The notes under the pieces are model-generated. The model searched no databases and was not told the origin of the DNA. It saw only the letters and a list, made by a program, of their open reading frames with translations. DNA of 64,000 bases from Aphelocoma coerulescens (lineage: Eukaryota > Chordata > Aves > Passeriformes > Corvidae), in assembly GCF_041296385.1 (NCBI RefSeq), contig NC_091033.1, positions 14,216,001-14,280,000 of the forward strand. Direction: 5' to 3'. Shown here one piece after another: positions 25,560 through 37,142 of this stretch. The first letter of the stretch is position 1. Each line of letters starts with the position of its first letter. Made by a program: the position numbers and the translations under genes.

Positions 25560-27485
25560 CTGATGCAAATCTCAGAAAAGAGACTTTCAGCTGGGAACAA
25601 AACCAAACCCTGGGCTCAGTGCTGGTCCCTGGGCTAAGGAGAGGTCACCACACCTGGCTGAGCTCCCCTGGCTTTCCCAGGCAGACCTGAGCCAGCACAG
25701 CCTCCTCCCACTTCCTGCCAAGCAAAAGAGCAGATTTTGTTTTAAATATGAGCCTTTTTCAGGAAAAACCCGGGAGCCAGGAATGAATCTCCAAGAGGAT
25801 TCCTGACCTGCTGCAGGTTAACTGAGAGTTTTGCACTGCAGAGTTTCTGCTGCTTTTGAAGGGAAAAATGCACATTTGTGCCAGAACTGGGCTTTGAGAT
25901 GTAGAATACACTGAAATCAAAAACTTCAAGTACTTTGTGAATGTACAAGATAAAAAATAGTAGGAAACATTCCCCTGTTTGTTCAAGCAAGACCTATCAA
26001 ATGTCACCTGGACAAAAAGGAACTGTTTGGTGGAGAGGGGCTGGAACTGGAATTATCTCATAGCTGGAATACTGAGAGACAGGAATTAGTAGTAACGTTG
26101 TCTGTTAGATGTAAAAAAAATCCACCAGCACCATAAAATTGTAACCCAATAAATATTTCCAGTCTTCCCAACTCTTTTTTGACACAGGTTTTTTGAAAGT
26201 TACTTTCTGACAGCTTTCTGGTAATTAGACACCACAGCTTTATATCAGAAGAACAGTCTTAATTAAGACTGAAGAGAGATGCTAAAATTATAATTTCCTC
26301 TATGCTATATTTTAGCAGCAGAAATTCTTGGAGATCCCTGTGGGCTGAGACTTTAGTCCAGAATAAAACAAGTGCTAATTTATCATGATGTTCGCAATGG
26401 ATGATATTTTAAAAAATAGAATTGATCTCTATGGATGGAATATGGAAAGTTTCTCTTGATGCCATCAGACAATTGAATTGTCCTTTGTTTCCCCCCAAGT
26501 TCACAGCCTGATGCTGTGTAAGATGCAGAAAAGGCCCTGTTTACAAATTCAGGGCTGCCAAGTCTCAGAAGCAGTGGCAGGTGTTATCCTTTACAGCAGG
26601 AATGGGCTCCAAGCAGCTCCCTGTGCCCTTCCAGAGGGATGGAATGGGATCCATCCTCCTTCCCCTGCTGCTCTGCCCTCGCTGCCCACCTGGAGCTGGG
26701 TGAGCAGTGCCCTGGGAAAGGAAAGGAGCCTGAGCTAAAAGGAGCACAGCTCTATGAGGGAAGAAGGGTAGAATCTCATCTTCCAATAAATCAAGATATA
26801 AATTTAAATTATGAGCACCTTAAGAAGACGGAGGTTCATGCAAAAGAATACAGTGTAAGACAAGGTTCCCTCTGGTGTCATTTGTTTTTGTGACAAGCTG
26901 CAGAGATTGCTGCAATAGAAGAAGTCCCAAGCTCCTAAATACCATCTCAAGTAGAGTTCATGTAAAAAAGAAGAGAAGCGGCACCGTCTGGATGATAAAC
27001 ATTCATATTTTACAACCTTTCAGTTTATTTACTGATATATCTTTTTCTAACTATATTTGTTGTTTGTATCAGCTTGCCTAGGCAAAACAGAGCCATACAT
27101 AATTCAGGGCTAAAATTGCCATCAAGTCATTGCAGAATCTAAACAAATAGACCCCAAACGTGTATTTTTCATTAATAACCCTCCATTACCAAGTTCCGAC
27201 ACTTGGAGCCAAAAATTAAATAAATAAAATGGCAAGATAAAAAAGAAAGACACCTCATTATTTAATGCCAGTCTCCCTGGCTTTGTGCTGGGAGCAGGTG
27301 GAGGCATTGTCTGGGAGTTGGTGCTTCATGTGACCTGGGAGCAGTGGCCAGGGCTGGCAGGGGACAGCACAGAGGAGCCATCAGCCACTTGGCCAAAGCT
27401 GTCACCAGCCCTCACGCCTGCAAGACAAGGCTAAGTGTGGAGGCTCCCATGCCACTTACACATTTCATTTTTTGCTGTCTTCCTG
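25560..27485. other. Intronic stretch with no recognised gene
   Basis: The open frames are short and overlapping on both strands without family resemblance. No recognised transposon or tandem repeat was seen. Confidence 0.45.
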
Positions 27486-27487
27486 TC

Positions 27488-27570
27488 CAAAAAAAGGAAG
27501 AAAAGGGAAAAAAAATAAAAAAAAGAGGGGGTGGAGTGGGGAAAAGGAGAGAGAAGAAAAGGAGCTGTTA
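27488..27570 (+). repeat. Polypurine tract
   Basis: About 80 bases are almost entirely A and G (rare T), from the AAAAAAAGGAAG run through GGGGGTGGAG to AGAAAAGGAGCTG. The Lys/Arg/Gly-rich frame over it is an artefact of composition. Such tracts can adopt triplex structures, but nothing here shows that they do. Confidence 0.85.
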
Positions 27571-27814
27571 ATTTCGAGCTGAAAATAGCAGCTGCTAATG
27601 GGCTTTTGCACTCCTTCGGTAGACGCTGCAAGGTCGTGGTCAGTAGTAGCCTGTGATTGATTCTAAAGAGAAGCTCGGCTCATGTCTGTAATGGACATTA
27701 AAAAATCTGAAAGGAGCTCAAAAGGGAAAACAAAAAGGTGACACACTTTATGGAGCCCTGGAGTCCTCCAGGCTCTCAGGATGAACTTGGAGGGTGGAGT
27801 CATGCCCTGCTTTT

Positions 27815-28290
27815 TTAATTGTCCCTCATAATAATTATTGCATTACAAGGAACAATTAATGGTGTAGATTAGTCTAACTTCATCAATTTTATGGCCATTT
27901 TATTGCTCTTTCTTGCAGCCGTGAGAGGCAGAGCCCGCCTCCTCCATCCTCGTGTGTAAAGGGTTAAATGAGATGAGTGACAGCCTTTCTGCATGATTTA
28001 CAACTTGGAGCCCTGTAGTGAAACCAGCGCTTGATGGATGATCCTGAAAGACGGAGACTAACCATAAATCATGTCTTTGAATCATTGACAAAGATAAAGG
28101 AGAGAAAGAAAAAGCACTGGCATTGACATTCATTCTCCCAATAATGTACATTGACTAGTTACAATACAGAGCCTTAATTAAAAAAGCGAACTCCAAGTAG
28201 TAACCTCAGTGCAGGCAACGGCTCCGGCAGCCTCATGGAAATCACAAATAAAAGTTCCAGCCGCATCCTCCAGAGAGAGGTTACCTCGCT
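27815..28290. promoter_or_regulatory. Strong candidate conserved non-coding element
   Basis: A dense unique tract runs from TCATAATAATTATTGCATTAC through ACCATAAATCATGTC, CATTGACAAAGATAAAGG and GCCTTAATTAAAAAAGCG to AATCACAAATAAAAGTTCC. It mixes homeodomain, GATA-like and HOX-like cores with moderate-GC segments and no simple repeats. This is the texture of vertebrate developmental enhancers. There is no coding frame except an 83-residue chance one. Confidence 0.42.
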
Positions 28291-28299
28291 GGGAGAAGC

Positions 28300-30060
28300 G
28301 CTGGGATGTGCTCTTGGCACAGCCCTGACGTGGAAGCAAAACCCACTAAACCCCGCTGGTAACCTCCTCGGTGTTTAGCACCCAGCTTTCCTCTTTTGTG
28401 CCTGTTCTTAATTTCAGCTCAGTGTTAGAGCCCCCCGCCCAGGCAAGGTGAGAGCTCTGTTGTTTGAGGCACTGGCTGTGTGATGCAGAGATGCCAATCT
28501 CCGCAGGCAAAACAAAGGAAGGGCTATTATTATCTCTGCTCCCGGGGAAATACAGGGATTGTTCCCGGAGATCTGGGATGAAGGGCTTGGGAAAGGGGAA
28601 TGTGTTTGTATGTTGTGATAGGTCTGGGACAGAAAGGTGCTGGAGCTCATAGGGAAGCACATCCATCCATGGTTCCCAAATTTATGGTAGGGATGAGAAG
28701 AAAGCTCACGTTCCCTATGGAAGAGATCATAGGTCAACCTCAGGTGCCACTTGTGCCCACTCACACAGAGGGATGCCCGACCTGCCCATCTGCAAACATC
28801 AGCAGCACTGGAATTATTTCCTTCCCAAAAGCAGAGCTACCACCTCTCCTTTCAGAGCTGGCACATTTAATATTGCACAAGAAGTGAGAGAAAACCCCAA
28901 AAAGCAGCTTCCAAGACACTAAAGAGATGCATAGAATCGGAACAGCAACGGCAAGAATATATGGAGAGAAGAGAGGGCCTAGGGATGCTCATTCCCCGCT
29001 GTGATAATCCTTTCAAAAGAAAGTCACAGATCTGACAAGTTCATGTGCTCACGAGAGAGAAAACACCAGGGAATGAACTCCCAACTTTTCCAAGTCTTGT
29101 GCCTTTCCCAAATCTTTCCGATTTGTCAAGCATTTAATCCTCATGGTTTCAAGAAAATATTGGGATTTCACACATGGCAAAACTCAATTATAAAAACAAA
29201 ACAAAAGAGGACAAGCAGCGCTAAGCAGGTTTTTGTTGGTTTGTCGGTTAAGGAAAGCAGCTTCTACCAGAGGGAACAACTCCATGAACAGCTGAGGAAG
29301 CACAACAGGGCATATTTTAGAAGGCACAACAATCCTAATAAATTCCCATTATTTATTTGCACATATTATTTCTCATTCTTCTCTCTGCCTGGCCTTAGCT
29401 CTCCTTCTTCTCTACTCCTTTCCCAGTCCTTCAGGTGATTATGAATATTTTTATGTGCCTATTATCTGTACAGAAAATTGAAGGACTTCACAAACATGAG
29501 CACCCCTGTGCTCAACAGCAGCAACAAAGCCAAAGAGGTACATTGTAAAAATTATTTGATGATGTTCAGCTCCTTATTTACAATTTGCAAGTTTCCTTCA
29601 GCACAGTATTTGTAATTCAAAATTTTTTCTGCAAATGATTCCTAGTGCCAGCAGTGTTTTGATGCAGGTTCACTTGCACCAGGTACACAGGAGGTTTTTC
29701 CCCTGGATTGCATGAAATAGAGCTTGGTTTCAAATTTCTAAAGCAAATGTGTTGTCATGTTGGATTGATTTGCTCTCTCATTTGTTTTCCTTAAGTATTT
29801 GCTGAAGTTTATTTTTCCAATTAACATTTCTATTAGAAACAATTTCCTGAGTATTTACCAGCGGTTAGAGGGGAAAGAACACAGTCACTTATTTGAACCT
29901 GTTTATAAACTCAAGAGGATAGGCATTTCCTCCTTCCCTTCCACTCTGTCCCCTGTCCTTTCCTCAGTTTTTGGTTTAAATTCCTCCTCTGGGTTACAAA
30001 AAAATGCCAGTAGCTCCTGAGAAAGCTTTGTTAGTTGAATATATTGCTGGAGTGAAAAAA
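28300..30060. other. Intronic stretch with no recognised gene
   Basis: Several frames of 95-145 residues occur on both strands, none with a recognisable domain or splice context. I saw no repeat that I can name. Confidence 0.45.
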
Positions 30061-30067
30061 AATGGCA

Positions 30068-30292
30068 CGAAGCTTTGCCAGGGGAAGTTTGGGCTGGAGA
30101 TCAGGGAAAGGTTCTTCCCCCAGAGGGTGCTGGGCACTGCCCAGGGAATGGTCCCAGCCCCGAGGCTGCCAGAGCTGCAGGGGATGCCCAGGGTGGGGCT
30201 GTTGGAGGGTCTGTGCAGGGCCAGGGGCTGGACTGGATGATCCTTCTGGGTCCCTTCCAGCTCAGGATATTCCACGATTCTATGAAATTGTC
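30068..30292 (+). mobile_element. CR1 LINE fragment (3' end)
   Basis: The block from GCACGAAGCTTTGCCAGGGG through TTCTTCCCCCAGAGGGTGCT and GCAGGGCCAGGGGCTGGACT ends in TGGATGATCCTTCTGGGTCC, then CTTCCAGCTCAGGATATTCC and ATTCTATGA. This is the classic avian CR1 3' terminus. It is 5'-truncated. It is a different CR1 subfamily style from the copies at 14, 48 and 51 kb. It is antisense to TSHZ2, and overlapping frames of about 90 residues are not genes. Confidence 0.92.
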
Positions 30293-31216
30293 AAACTTGG
30301 AAAAATTACCCTGTATCTTTTCTTTTAAGAAAGAAAAAAAGTAAGGCAGAGAAGAACTGAAATTCAGATTTTTGTTTGGAAACACAAGAGTACCTGAAAA
30401 GTAACAGGTTTAGAAGTAGAGGGAGAAGAGATGACAGCAACTGAACTCAGGTGTATCCAGGTTCAGCCTCTGCCAGGTTCCCTGGTCATAATTCCCATAC
30501 CACAGCACCAGCACCCCACCTTTTAATACCACTGAGCACCACAGGAAATCATAATCCAACCAAGTGCTCCCTAATTAATCCACAGTGAATGGTTCACACG
30601 AAGGCTAATCACGATGGCAATATTTCCAGTCCCTAAAAAAGTCACATTTGGGCCAGAGCAGAGCGCCTGATTTCGGTTTGCTCCTTTCACAGAGCTAAAG
30701 TGGCCTGATTTCCAAGGCAGCTGGCTGGGTGAAGGAGCACAGCTATACTAATTACATCATTTTGCTAAATCTTGAGGTGATAAAGAAGACAGACATTCAG
30801 CTGCCACAGGAAATGACCCTGAAACCAAGCGAGATGTTCCACTAAGAAGCAAATACACCTTTGGTGCAAAGTGCTGTAGAGGCCCAGCAGAGGATGTTAC
30901 TCAGGGCTGCTCTCAAGGAGTGTGTGTGTGTTGTACCCCCAGAGACTGTGGCAATTAGCTCAGGGATCAGCTTCGAGAGGATTTGGGACGGGAGTAAGTC
31001 ACTCCTGATTCCCAGGAATGCAGCTGATGGGCCAGGTTGGGATGGGAGGGAAAATAACTCCCTTGATGCCAAACTGAGGGTGAAATGCTGCTTCAGAGGT
31101 GCCTGGGAAATGCCTCCTGAGGTTATGGCAGTGGAGTTACAGGCCTGGGCACGACCCAGGGCGTGTGAGGAGAGCACTGGCTCTGGAAGAGGCACAGCTC
31201 CAGCCCTGGATCCTCC

Positions 31217-31585
31217 AGATGTGCCCAAGGAGGGCGGTTTGCAGTTTGCTGTGCCCCAGATGTGCCCAAGGAGGGCGGTTTGCAGTTTGCTGTGCCCCAG
31301 ATGTGCCCAAGGAGGGCGGTTTGCAGTTTGCTGTGCCCCAGATGTGCCCAAGGAGGGCAGTTTGCAGTTTGCTGTGCCCCAGATGTGCCCAAGGAGGGCA
31401 GTTTGCAGTTTGCTGTGCCCCAGATGTGCCCAAGGAGGGCGGTTTGCAGTTTGCTGTGCCCCAGATGTGCCCAAGGAGGGCGGTTTGCAGTTTACTGTGC
31501 CCCAGATGTGCCCAAGGAGGGCAGTTTGCAGTTTGCTGTGCCCCAGATGTGCCCAAGGAGGGCGGTTTGCAGTTTGCTGTGCCCT
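31217..31585. repeat. 41-bp minisatellite, nine copies
   Basis: Nine head-to-tail units of exactly 41 bp start at 31217, 31258, 31299, 31340, 31381, 31422, 31463, 31504 and 31545. Each begins AGATGTGCCCAAGGAGGGC. Copies differ almost only at one G/A site (GGCGGT or GGCAGT; A in copies 4, 5 and 8) and one extra change in copy 7 (TTTACTG). Because 41 is not a multiple of 3 and stops are absent, long repetitive frames (up to 259 residues) appear on both strands; these are artefacts. Confidence 0.98.
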
Positions 31586-31599
31586 GGCTCTCCGCTTTG

Positions 31600-34500
31600 A
31601 GCAGGTCTATCCCAGGAGCTGCCATGGACCCACCTGGTAGATCCATCCCAGAGATTCTGTGCTGTCCCCTGTCCCCAAAGCACAGAGGACCCATGGGCTC
31701 TAGGAAGAATTTGGTAGGCTTAGAGGCTACACAGGAGGGTTGGGGAGAGGGAAGAGTTAATACAATAGGTTTTGGCATTTGACAGAGAATACTTATGTTT
31801 AACCATTCATAACTAAATCACATCAATTTAAGTGGATTCCATGTATTTCTGACTCTCACATTAATCTCTATGCAGAGAGAGTGTCTAAATATTTGTCTCC
31901 TTCAGTTCCGATATTGTAATTCTCTACCAAAACTAAGGGGAATCCCTTGGTTGGGTTTTTTTTTCTTTTACCTCCTCTTCTTTTTCTTACCTTCTTCCCT
32001 TTACTTTCTGGTAGAAGAAAGCAGTGAAAGGTGTTGGACAATCATTTAAGGAAACAGGGATTTAATAAACCCCATGTTTGGGTACATCACAGCTTTTATG
32101 TTGGCGCTGAACTCCACATACATTAAATCCACATCATCTATCAATCTTACAGTTGCGTGTCACTTATGAAAATCTACTGAGTATTGTTTTCATCTCGCCT
32201 TACAACAAGCAGCAAAGCCTCATGAATACTGAAGAGCACTGTAAATACTGCACATCTTTTATTTTTAAAGGTCTAGACAGTTTGGAATGGCGAGATTTCT
32301 TTGTTGAAAATTGCAGCTTAAAGCAATAATTCCTCGCTTCCCCACGCCCTGGTTTTGCCATCCTGTGTGCAAACAAGCAGAAGTGCTCTGGGTGTCATCA
32401 GAACACCTCCAGTGGTGCTGCTGCTGCTGCAGCCCCACCACGCCGGGGCTCAGCCTCTGCCAGCCATTAATCCAGCCCGAGCTTGGTTCAAGTGTGATAT
32501 TATTATTCAAATTCCATCCCACTAGGAAGCAACCAGCTCTGAGATGTATCTATTCATTTCCACTGCTTTATTGAAATCTGACAACCTGCTTTTTCTACAT
32601 TTTTGAATATTGCAACTTTATGACCACACACTGCCATCACCCTGCTCTTATTTGCCTCAATAGCCCTCAGTAGTGGATCTGCCATGGGCTGAATTTAATA
32701 GAACAATATTTTACTGTTAGACAGCACCTTTCATTTTGAAGAATAAAGCCTCATTGAAATTCAGTCATCTTTGGGGCCCAGAGAGGCACAGATTTTTGAG
32801 CAGGGATGTTTTGGCCAGGGACACAACCAGTCTGTTTGTGAGAAGAGTGCAAAGTGACCTTTAAAGCACACACGGCCCAACAGGAGGTGTGAGGTGTTAC
32901 ACAAAACACCACAACTGATGATTATCTGATCCTGTATGGGCTACAAAAGGGGAGCCAGGTCTCCTGAGGTGATGTTATGCTGACAGACTATGAGCACAGC
33001 CCATTTGTTGGGCTGCATTGTACACAGAAATCTTCCTCTGGCAATGCTTTTCCAGGCACAATCAAAGAGAGGATCCAGATTTGACCAAACCTTCCCAAAG
33101 AGCCCCCAAAGCCAGGATTTGGCTCATGAGGGAGGGGGGATGTTCAGTGCGGTTCCTACTTTACAGAGACCCAATGTCTTCTGCATAGGTTTAACATTTT
33201 GTTGGTTTCTTTTCTATTTGCTCGTTGTCCTCGTTATCTTGTCAGTCCTACAAATGCACATCAACTTTTCCTGCAGATTATACAGCTTATCACAAGCTGA
33301 GAGCTAACAGAAATCTCACCGAGAACAGGGACTTGGGGAATCTTTGTGCTGCTTGTAGGACTAAGAATTGCAGGAGTGACTTCTAACCCTTCTGTTTGTT
33401 TTTATTTCCATGCCAGAAAAGGTAACTTCTGCTCTCCTACGGACACAAAGGCAGAGCTCCCCTGCCTTCAGTGCTGTGAGCTGTACTGGAGCTGCAGCTA
33501 TTTGGGGGGTTGAGCAGCCTTTTGTGATTTCTCTGAAAGAAGTGGTGGAATCAATCTGCTGCTACTTGTCCAAGCAATTCAGCTCCAGTGGCAGGATTAA
33601 GAGCTACCATTTCAATCTACTCCAGGCAGGAACAGGGAGCAGTGTCTCATAGATTATCAGGTTAATGAAGGGTAGGTACTGAAGGCTCAAGAGCCAACCT
33701 GTAAAGACTCTTTGCTGCTGATTCAGAAGCACTGGAGGAGAGCTCCAAGCCTGCACTGAACACTCCCCCATCCAACCATGCTGGGAATGGGTGTGGAGTT
33801 ATTGCAGCGGAGTTGTTAAACCAGGAGAGAATCTCAGTGCATTCCGCTGCCTACATTTGCTGATAAGCATTCGCTTGGGACAGGTTTAGCAATTTAAGCA
33901 GACCTTGGTACTGCACCAGGCTAAACTCACACCATAGATTAAACCTGCCTGACTCAAGGGAATCAGAATATGAAACATCCACAGGTGTCACCTTGGTTTT
34001 GTGACCCAAAATGTGATAGGAGACGTTCTGCCAAGCCAGGACATCACAGTGTCTGTTACTGGGAAAGGGAGCACTCGCCATTTCCAGACTACTGATGATT
34101 CCAGTGAAGTGGAACCCAGCTCCAGATCAACCCTGCAGTGTGAGTTTGACAAACAGATATGATTTCATAAAAGCAGTACCAAAACCTCGGGAAATGTACA
34201 TGATGCAGAAGGAAAGAATGCAGAGTGTGCTACCTCCCAGTCTGCCCAGTGTTGCAGACTCCCAGCACATTGCACAGCTTGCTTTGCAGAGCCTGGGGTG
34301 GGGCCATTTGCTGCATCTGAAAAGCAGACCTTTCATTTAGATCTGCAAAAAATTTGCAAGTTTGTAAATTCATCAAAGAAATCTAATCCACCTATTGTCT
34401 TCTGATCTCTCTGGTAAGAGCCTTCCATATGACTAGAACTGCTTTTAAGAGCACCACCCCTCCCCACCCCCCAGCATTTCCTGTCATCTCACCTTAAAAA

Positions 34501-35380
34501 ACAACCCTGAGAACTTTTCGACCAAGGCAGCCATGTGGAGCCAGAATTGTTTCAGATTTATCCAGGGCCTTTGCTCACATCCTGTCGGGTGTTAAAAATC
34601 CCTCAGCTGCTTTGCTAGGACCACCCGGCTAGTTCTGAACCACATCTGACAAAATGATACTGTTCACTTCCAGAACCCATCACACAGTTATTCTTGGATA
34701 AAAGGTAAAGCAAATAGCAGCCAACTGCTCACTGCTGCAGAAACGAAGACCATCTAGCCATTTATCAAAGCTTCAGACAACCAGCTTGCTTTGAGCTCAG
34801 CCACCTCTCCCATTACAGCTTTAAACGATAACACGCCATAATATCAGAAATGACAAATGGAACCGGGGGCCCAACCTATACACAATCAATACCTGCTCTG
34901 AAATAAGAACCATCTTTAAAGTATTGACAAAGGCAGCAGCAATACGGATAAAACTGCAATTTTTCCTTGAATTGTTTGGTATGGCCACTGTCAACATTCA
35001 TTTGTCCATGACATTCTTTTTTTTTTTTCCCTTCATGAGAGCAGCAAAACCCCAGGGTGTGCAAGTATTGTCAAGCCATTATAGTGGCCCTGTGTCTCCT
35101 GTTTATTGGAGGGTAAGAGGACAGGGCCGATTGCAAGTGACTTTGGCAGAGCTGCTGGGGAACTGCTGTGCAAGAAATCCTGCTTTACACTGAGAGAAAT
35201 CAGAAAAATTTAAGATGTCATCAGCTTCATTCCTTTTCATGGGGCTCCTCCAGCTCTTGGGTTTATTTCAAACACACCCATTAACCCTCTACAAAAGCAG
35301 AATGGCAATTCTGTGTTGGGTCAGAAAGGCTGAAGGACTGATGGAGGAAGAACCTTGTGGGCCAGCTACTTCCACCTCCT
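31600..35380. other. Intronic stretch with no recognised gene
   Basis: Unique AT-rich DNA with short frames only. A (CTG)n-like run, GCTGCTGCTGCTGC, lies near 32418-32431. I saw nothing else that could be named. Confidence 0.45.
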
Positions 35381-35384
35381 GAGT

Positions 35385-35580
35385 TCAATAATAACAATAA
35401 TACTTTGTACTTTTATAGCATCTCAGTGTTCACCACATTTCACAGACTCCATGAAGAATTAATAACAATCCAAAACGCTCTGCAAATGTTCCTATCCCCT
35501 TACAGATGGGGAGACTGAGCCAGAGCCAAGGCAAATGCATTGGTGAAGGTCACACAGGGCGCTGGAACAGGAACTTCTCC
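35385..35580 (-). mobile_element. Ancient MIR/L3 (CR1-L3)-like relic
   Basis: The text runs TTTTATAGCATCTCAGTGTT, CTCTGCAAATGTTCCTATCC, CCCTTACAGATGGGGAGACTG, AGCC...AGGTCACACAGGGCGCTGG. It resembles the diverged core/3' segment shared by MIR and L3-type elements (TTTACAGATGGGGAAACTGA, GGTCACACAG). Strand and exact family are uncertain because I cannot align it. The match is by pattern memory only. Confidence 0.5.
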
Positions 35581-37047
35581 TGAGCCATCGTTGGAAGCAC
35601 TGATCACTCCTCCTCTTCCACATCATTTGGCCAGGAAGAAGCAAGGGGTGAATAGATGAAGGTAACTTGTGAAGGGAGTATGTCACACAGGAGTTATCTC
35701 CAGACAATGTGTGCAGCCAAGGAAGTATAAAAGAAGGGACTGGAGTTGCCACCAAGGAAACACAGAAATTGTCCTGAGTCTAGAAAGAGGGCAATGACTT
35801 TTGAGCCCTTTCTAGACAGAAGCAGCCATCCCTGGGCTTTCTTTACAGCCTCAGTGAAAGGAAAGCATACAAGGAAATACATGTATGAGAGGGTTTGTGG
35901 TTACTAACTGGCCTGAGCTCATCACAGGAATAGAAAAGGTGTCAAACCTTTGTGATGCACAGAAAATGGGTCACACCATTGTGCACACCCAGAGTGGAAG
36001 GTGCATTTTCAGTGGCACTGGATAAATGGGCCCCTGACATTCATTCCAAAAACAGCATCAGAAATAGCCACTTCCCTGGAAAATGATCATAAAGAGGGAA
36101 AGGCTGGCAGAGAAAAACTTAAAATAGGGGAATCCAAGGCCGCAAAAGCAACTTTCCAATGGCAAGTCTGCCAGCAAACTCTCTCCCAAACACATCCCAG
36201 GCCATATCCAGCCTGACTCCAAGACCCTGCAGGGTGCAGCCCCCAGGCAGAGCTGCCAGGCTGAGAATCCCAGGGAGGCTCCAGTGGCTGAATCCTGCCT
36301 GTCTCACAGCTGATGTGCAGCTTTGCTGGGTCCCTCTGTGCCAAATTGCCAGCTCCAGCTTACAAAGGGAAAGATCTGGCAAAGGAGCTGGATTTGCTCA
36401 GCAGTGCTTTGGGAACTTCAAACTGAAAATGAGTCAGAGAAGAGAAAGTGTGAACAAAGCAACAAAGGTAAAGGAGCAGCTGGAGATGAGCCAAGCCTTC
36501 CTGAGGGATACCCTAAAAAGTGCCACGCATTGCTGAGTGAGTGGGACACAACTCAAGGAAAACCCTTTTTATAGTAAGATCTTATAAAGAGTGGGAGAGG
36601 AGAGGCTCAGGGGCTTGGCGGTTAATGGAGTTTGGGCACAGAAACAAATCCATAGCTGGGGCCACTCACTTCTCTGCCATCCTGAAAAGTGGGAGTCAGT
36701 TTTTAAATAGCTTTGGCTAAGCTCTTGAAGTTTTTGGGTAGGAAATGGTTTTTACTATTGGTTGTCATTAGTGCCTGAGTAAGTAAACACACCCACTCCT
36801 GTTCTGGAGGCAGCATGAAACAGGAGAGAACCTGCTACACGATTTCAGGAAAAAACCCTGCCTGTCTCCAGTGTTTTACTCTTGTATGCAGTGCTGGTGG
36901 CTGTTCTATTCCGCAGGGATCCTCTCCGAAAGGCTTCAGTCTGTGCTGGGATTAGGCTGCTTTCTGCTTGGCTGAGTGACTTGCCTTGGATGAAGAACAT
37001 GACAAGCAGGGTAGGAGGCACAGGATGCTCTACACATGTCCCCTCAG

Positions 37048-37142
37048 CTCCGGGGGTTTCCTCGTGGAAAGGCACCAGCTGCCAGTGCCAGCTCCGCGGC
37101 GGGAGCTGCGCTACGGAATCTGAGCGCTCTCGGAGCGCTCGT
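37048..37142. other. Small CpG cluster with a doubled palindrome
   Basis: About 11 CpG dinucleotides fall in roughly 95 bases, including CTCCGCGGCGGGAG, in CpG-poor surroundings. The 8-bp palindrome GAGCGCTC occurs twice, at 37122-37129 and 37133-37140, 3 bases apart. The segment is too short to be a standard CpG island. Confidence 0.6.

Noticed and set aside
30842..31782. Overlapping frames of 210-259 residues on both strands with repeated Cys-Pro-Arg or Trp-Ala-His-Leu peptides
   Set aside because: They are generated by the stop-free 41-bp minisatellite, whose length rotates through all frames; no independent coding signal flanks it.
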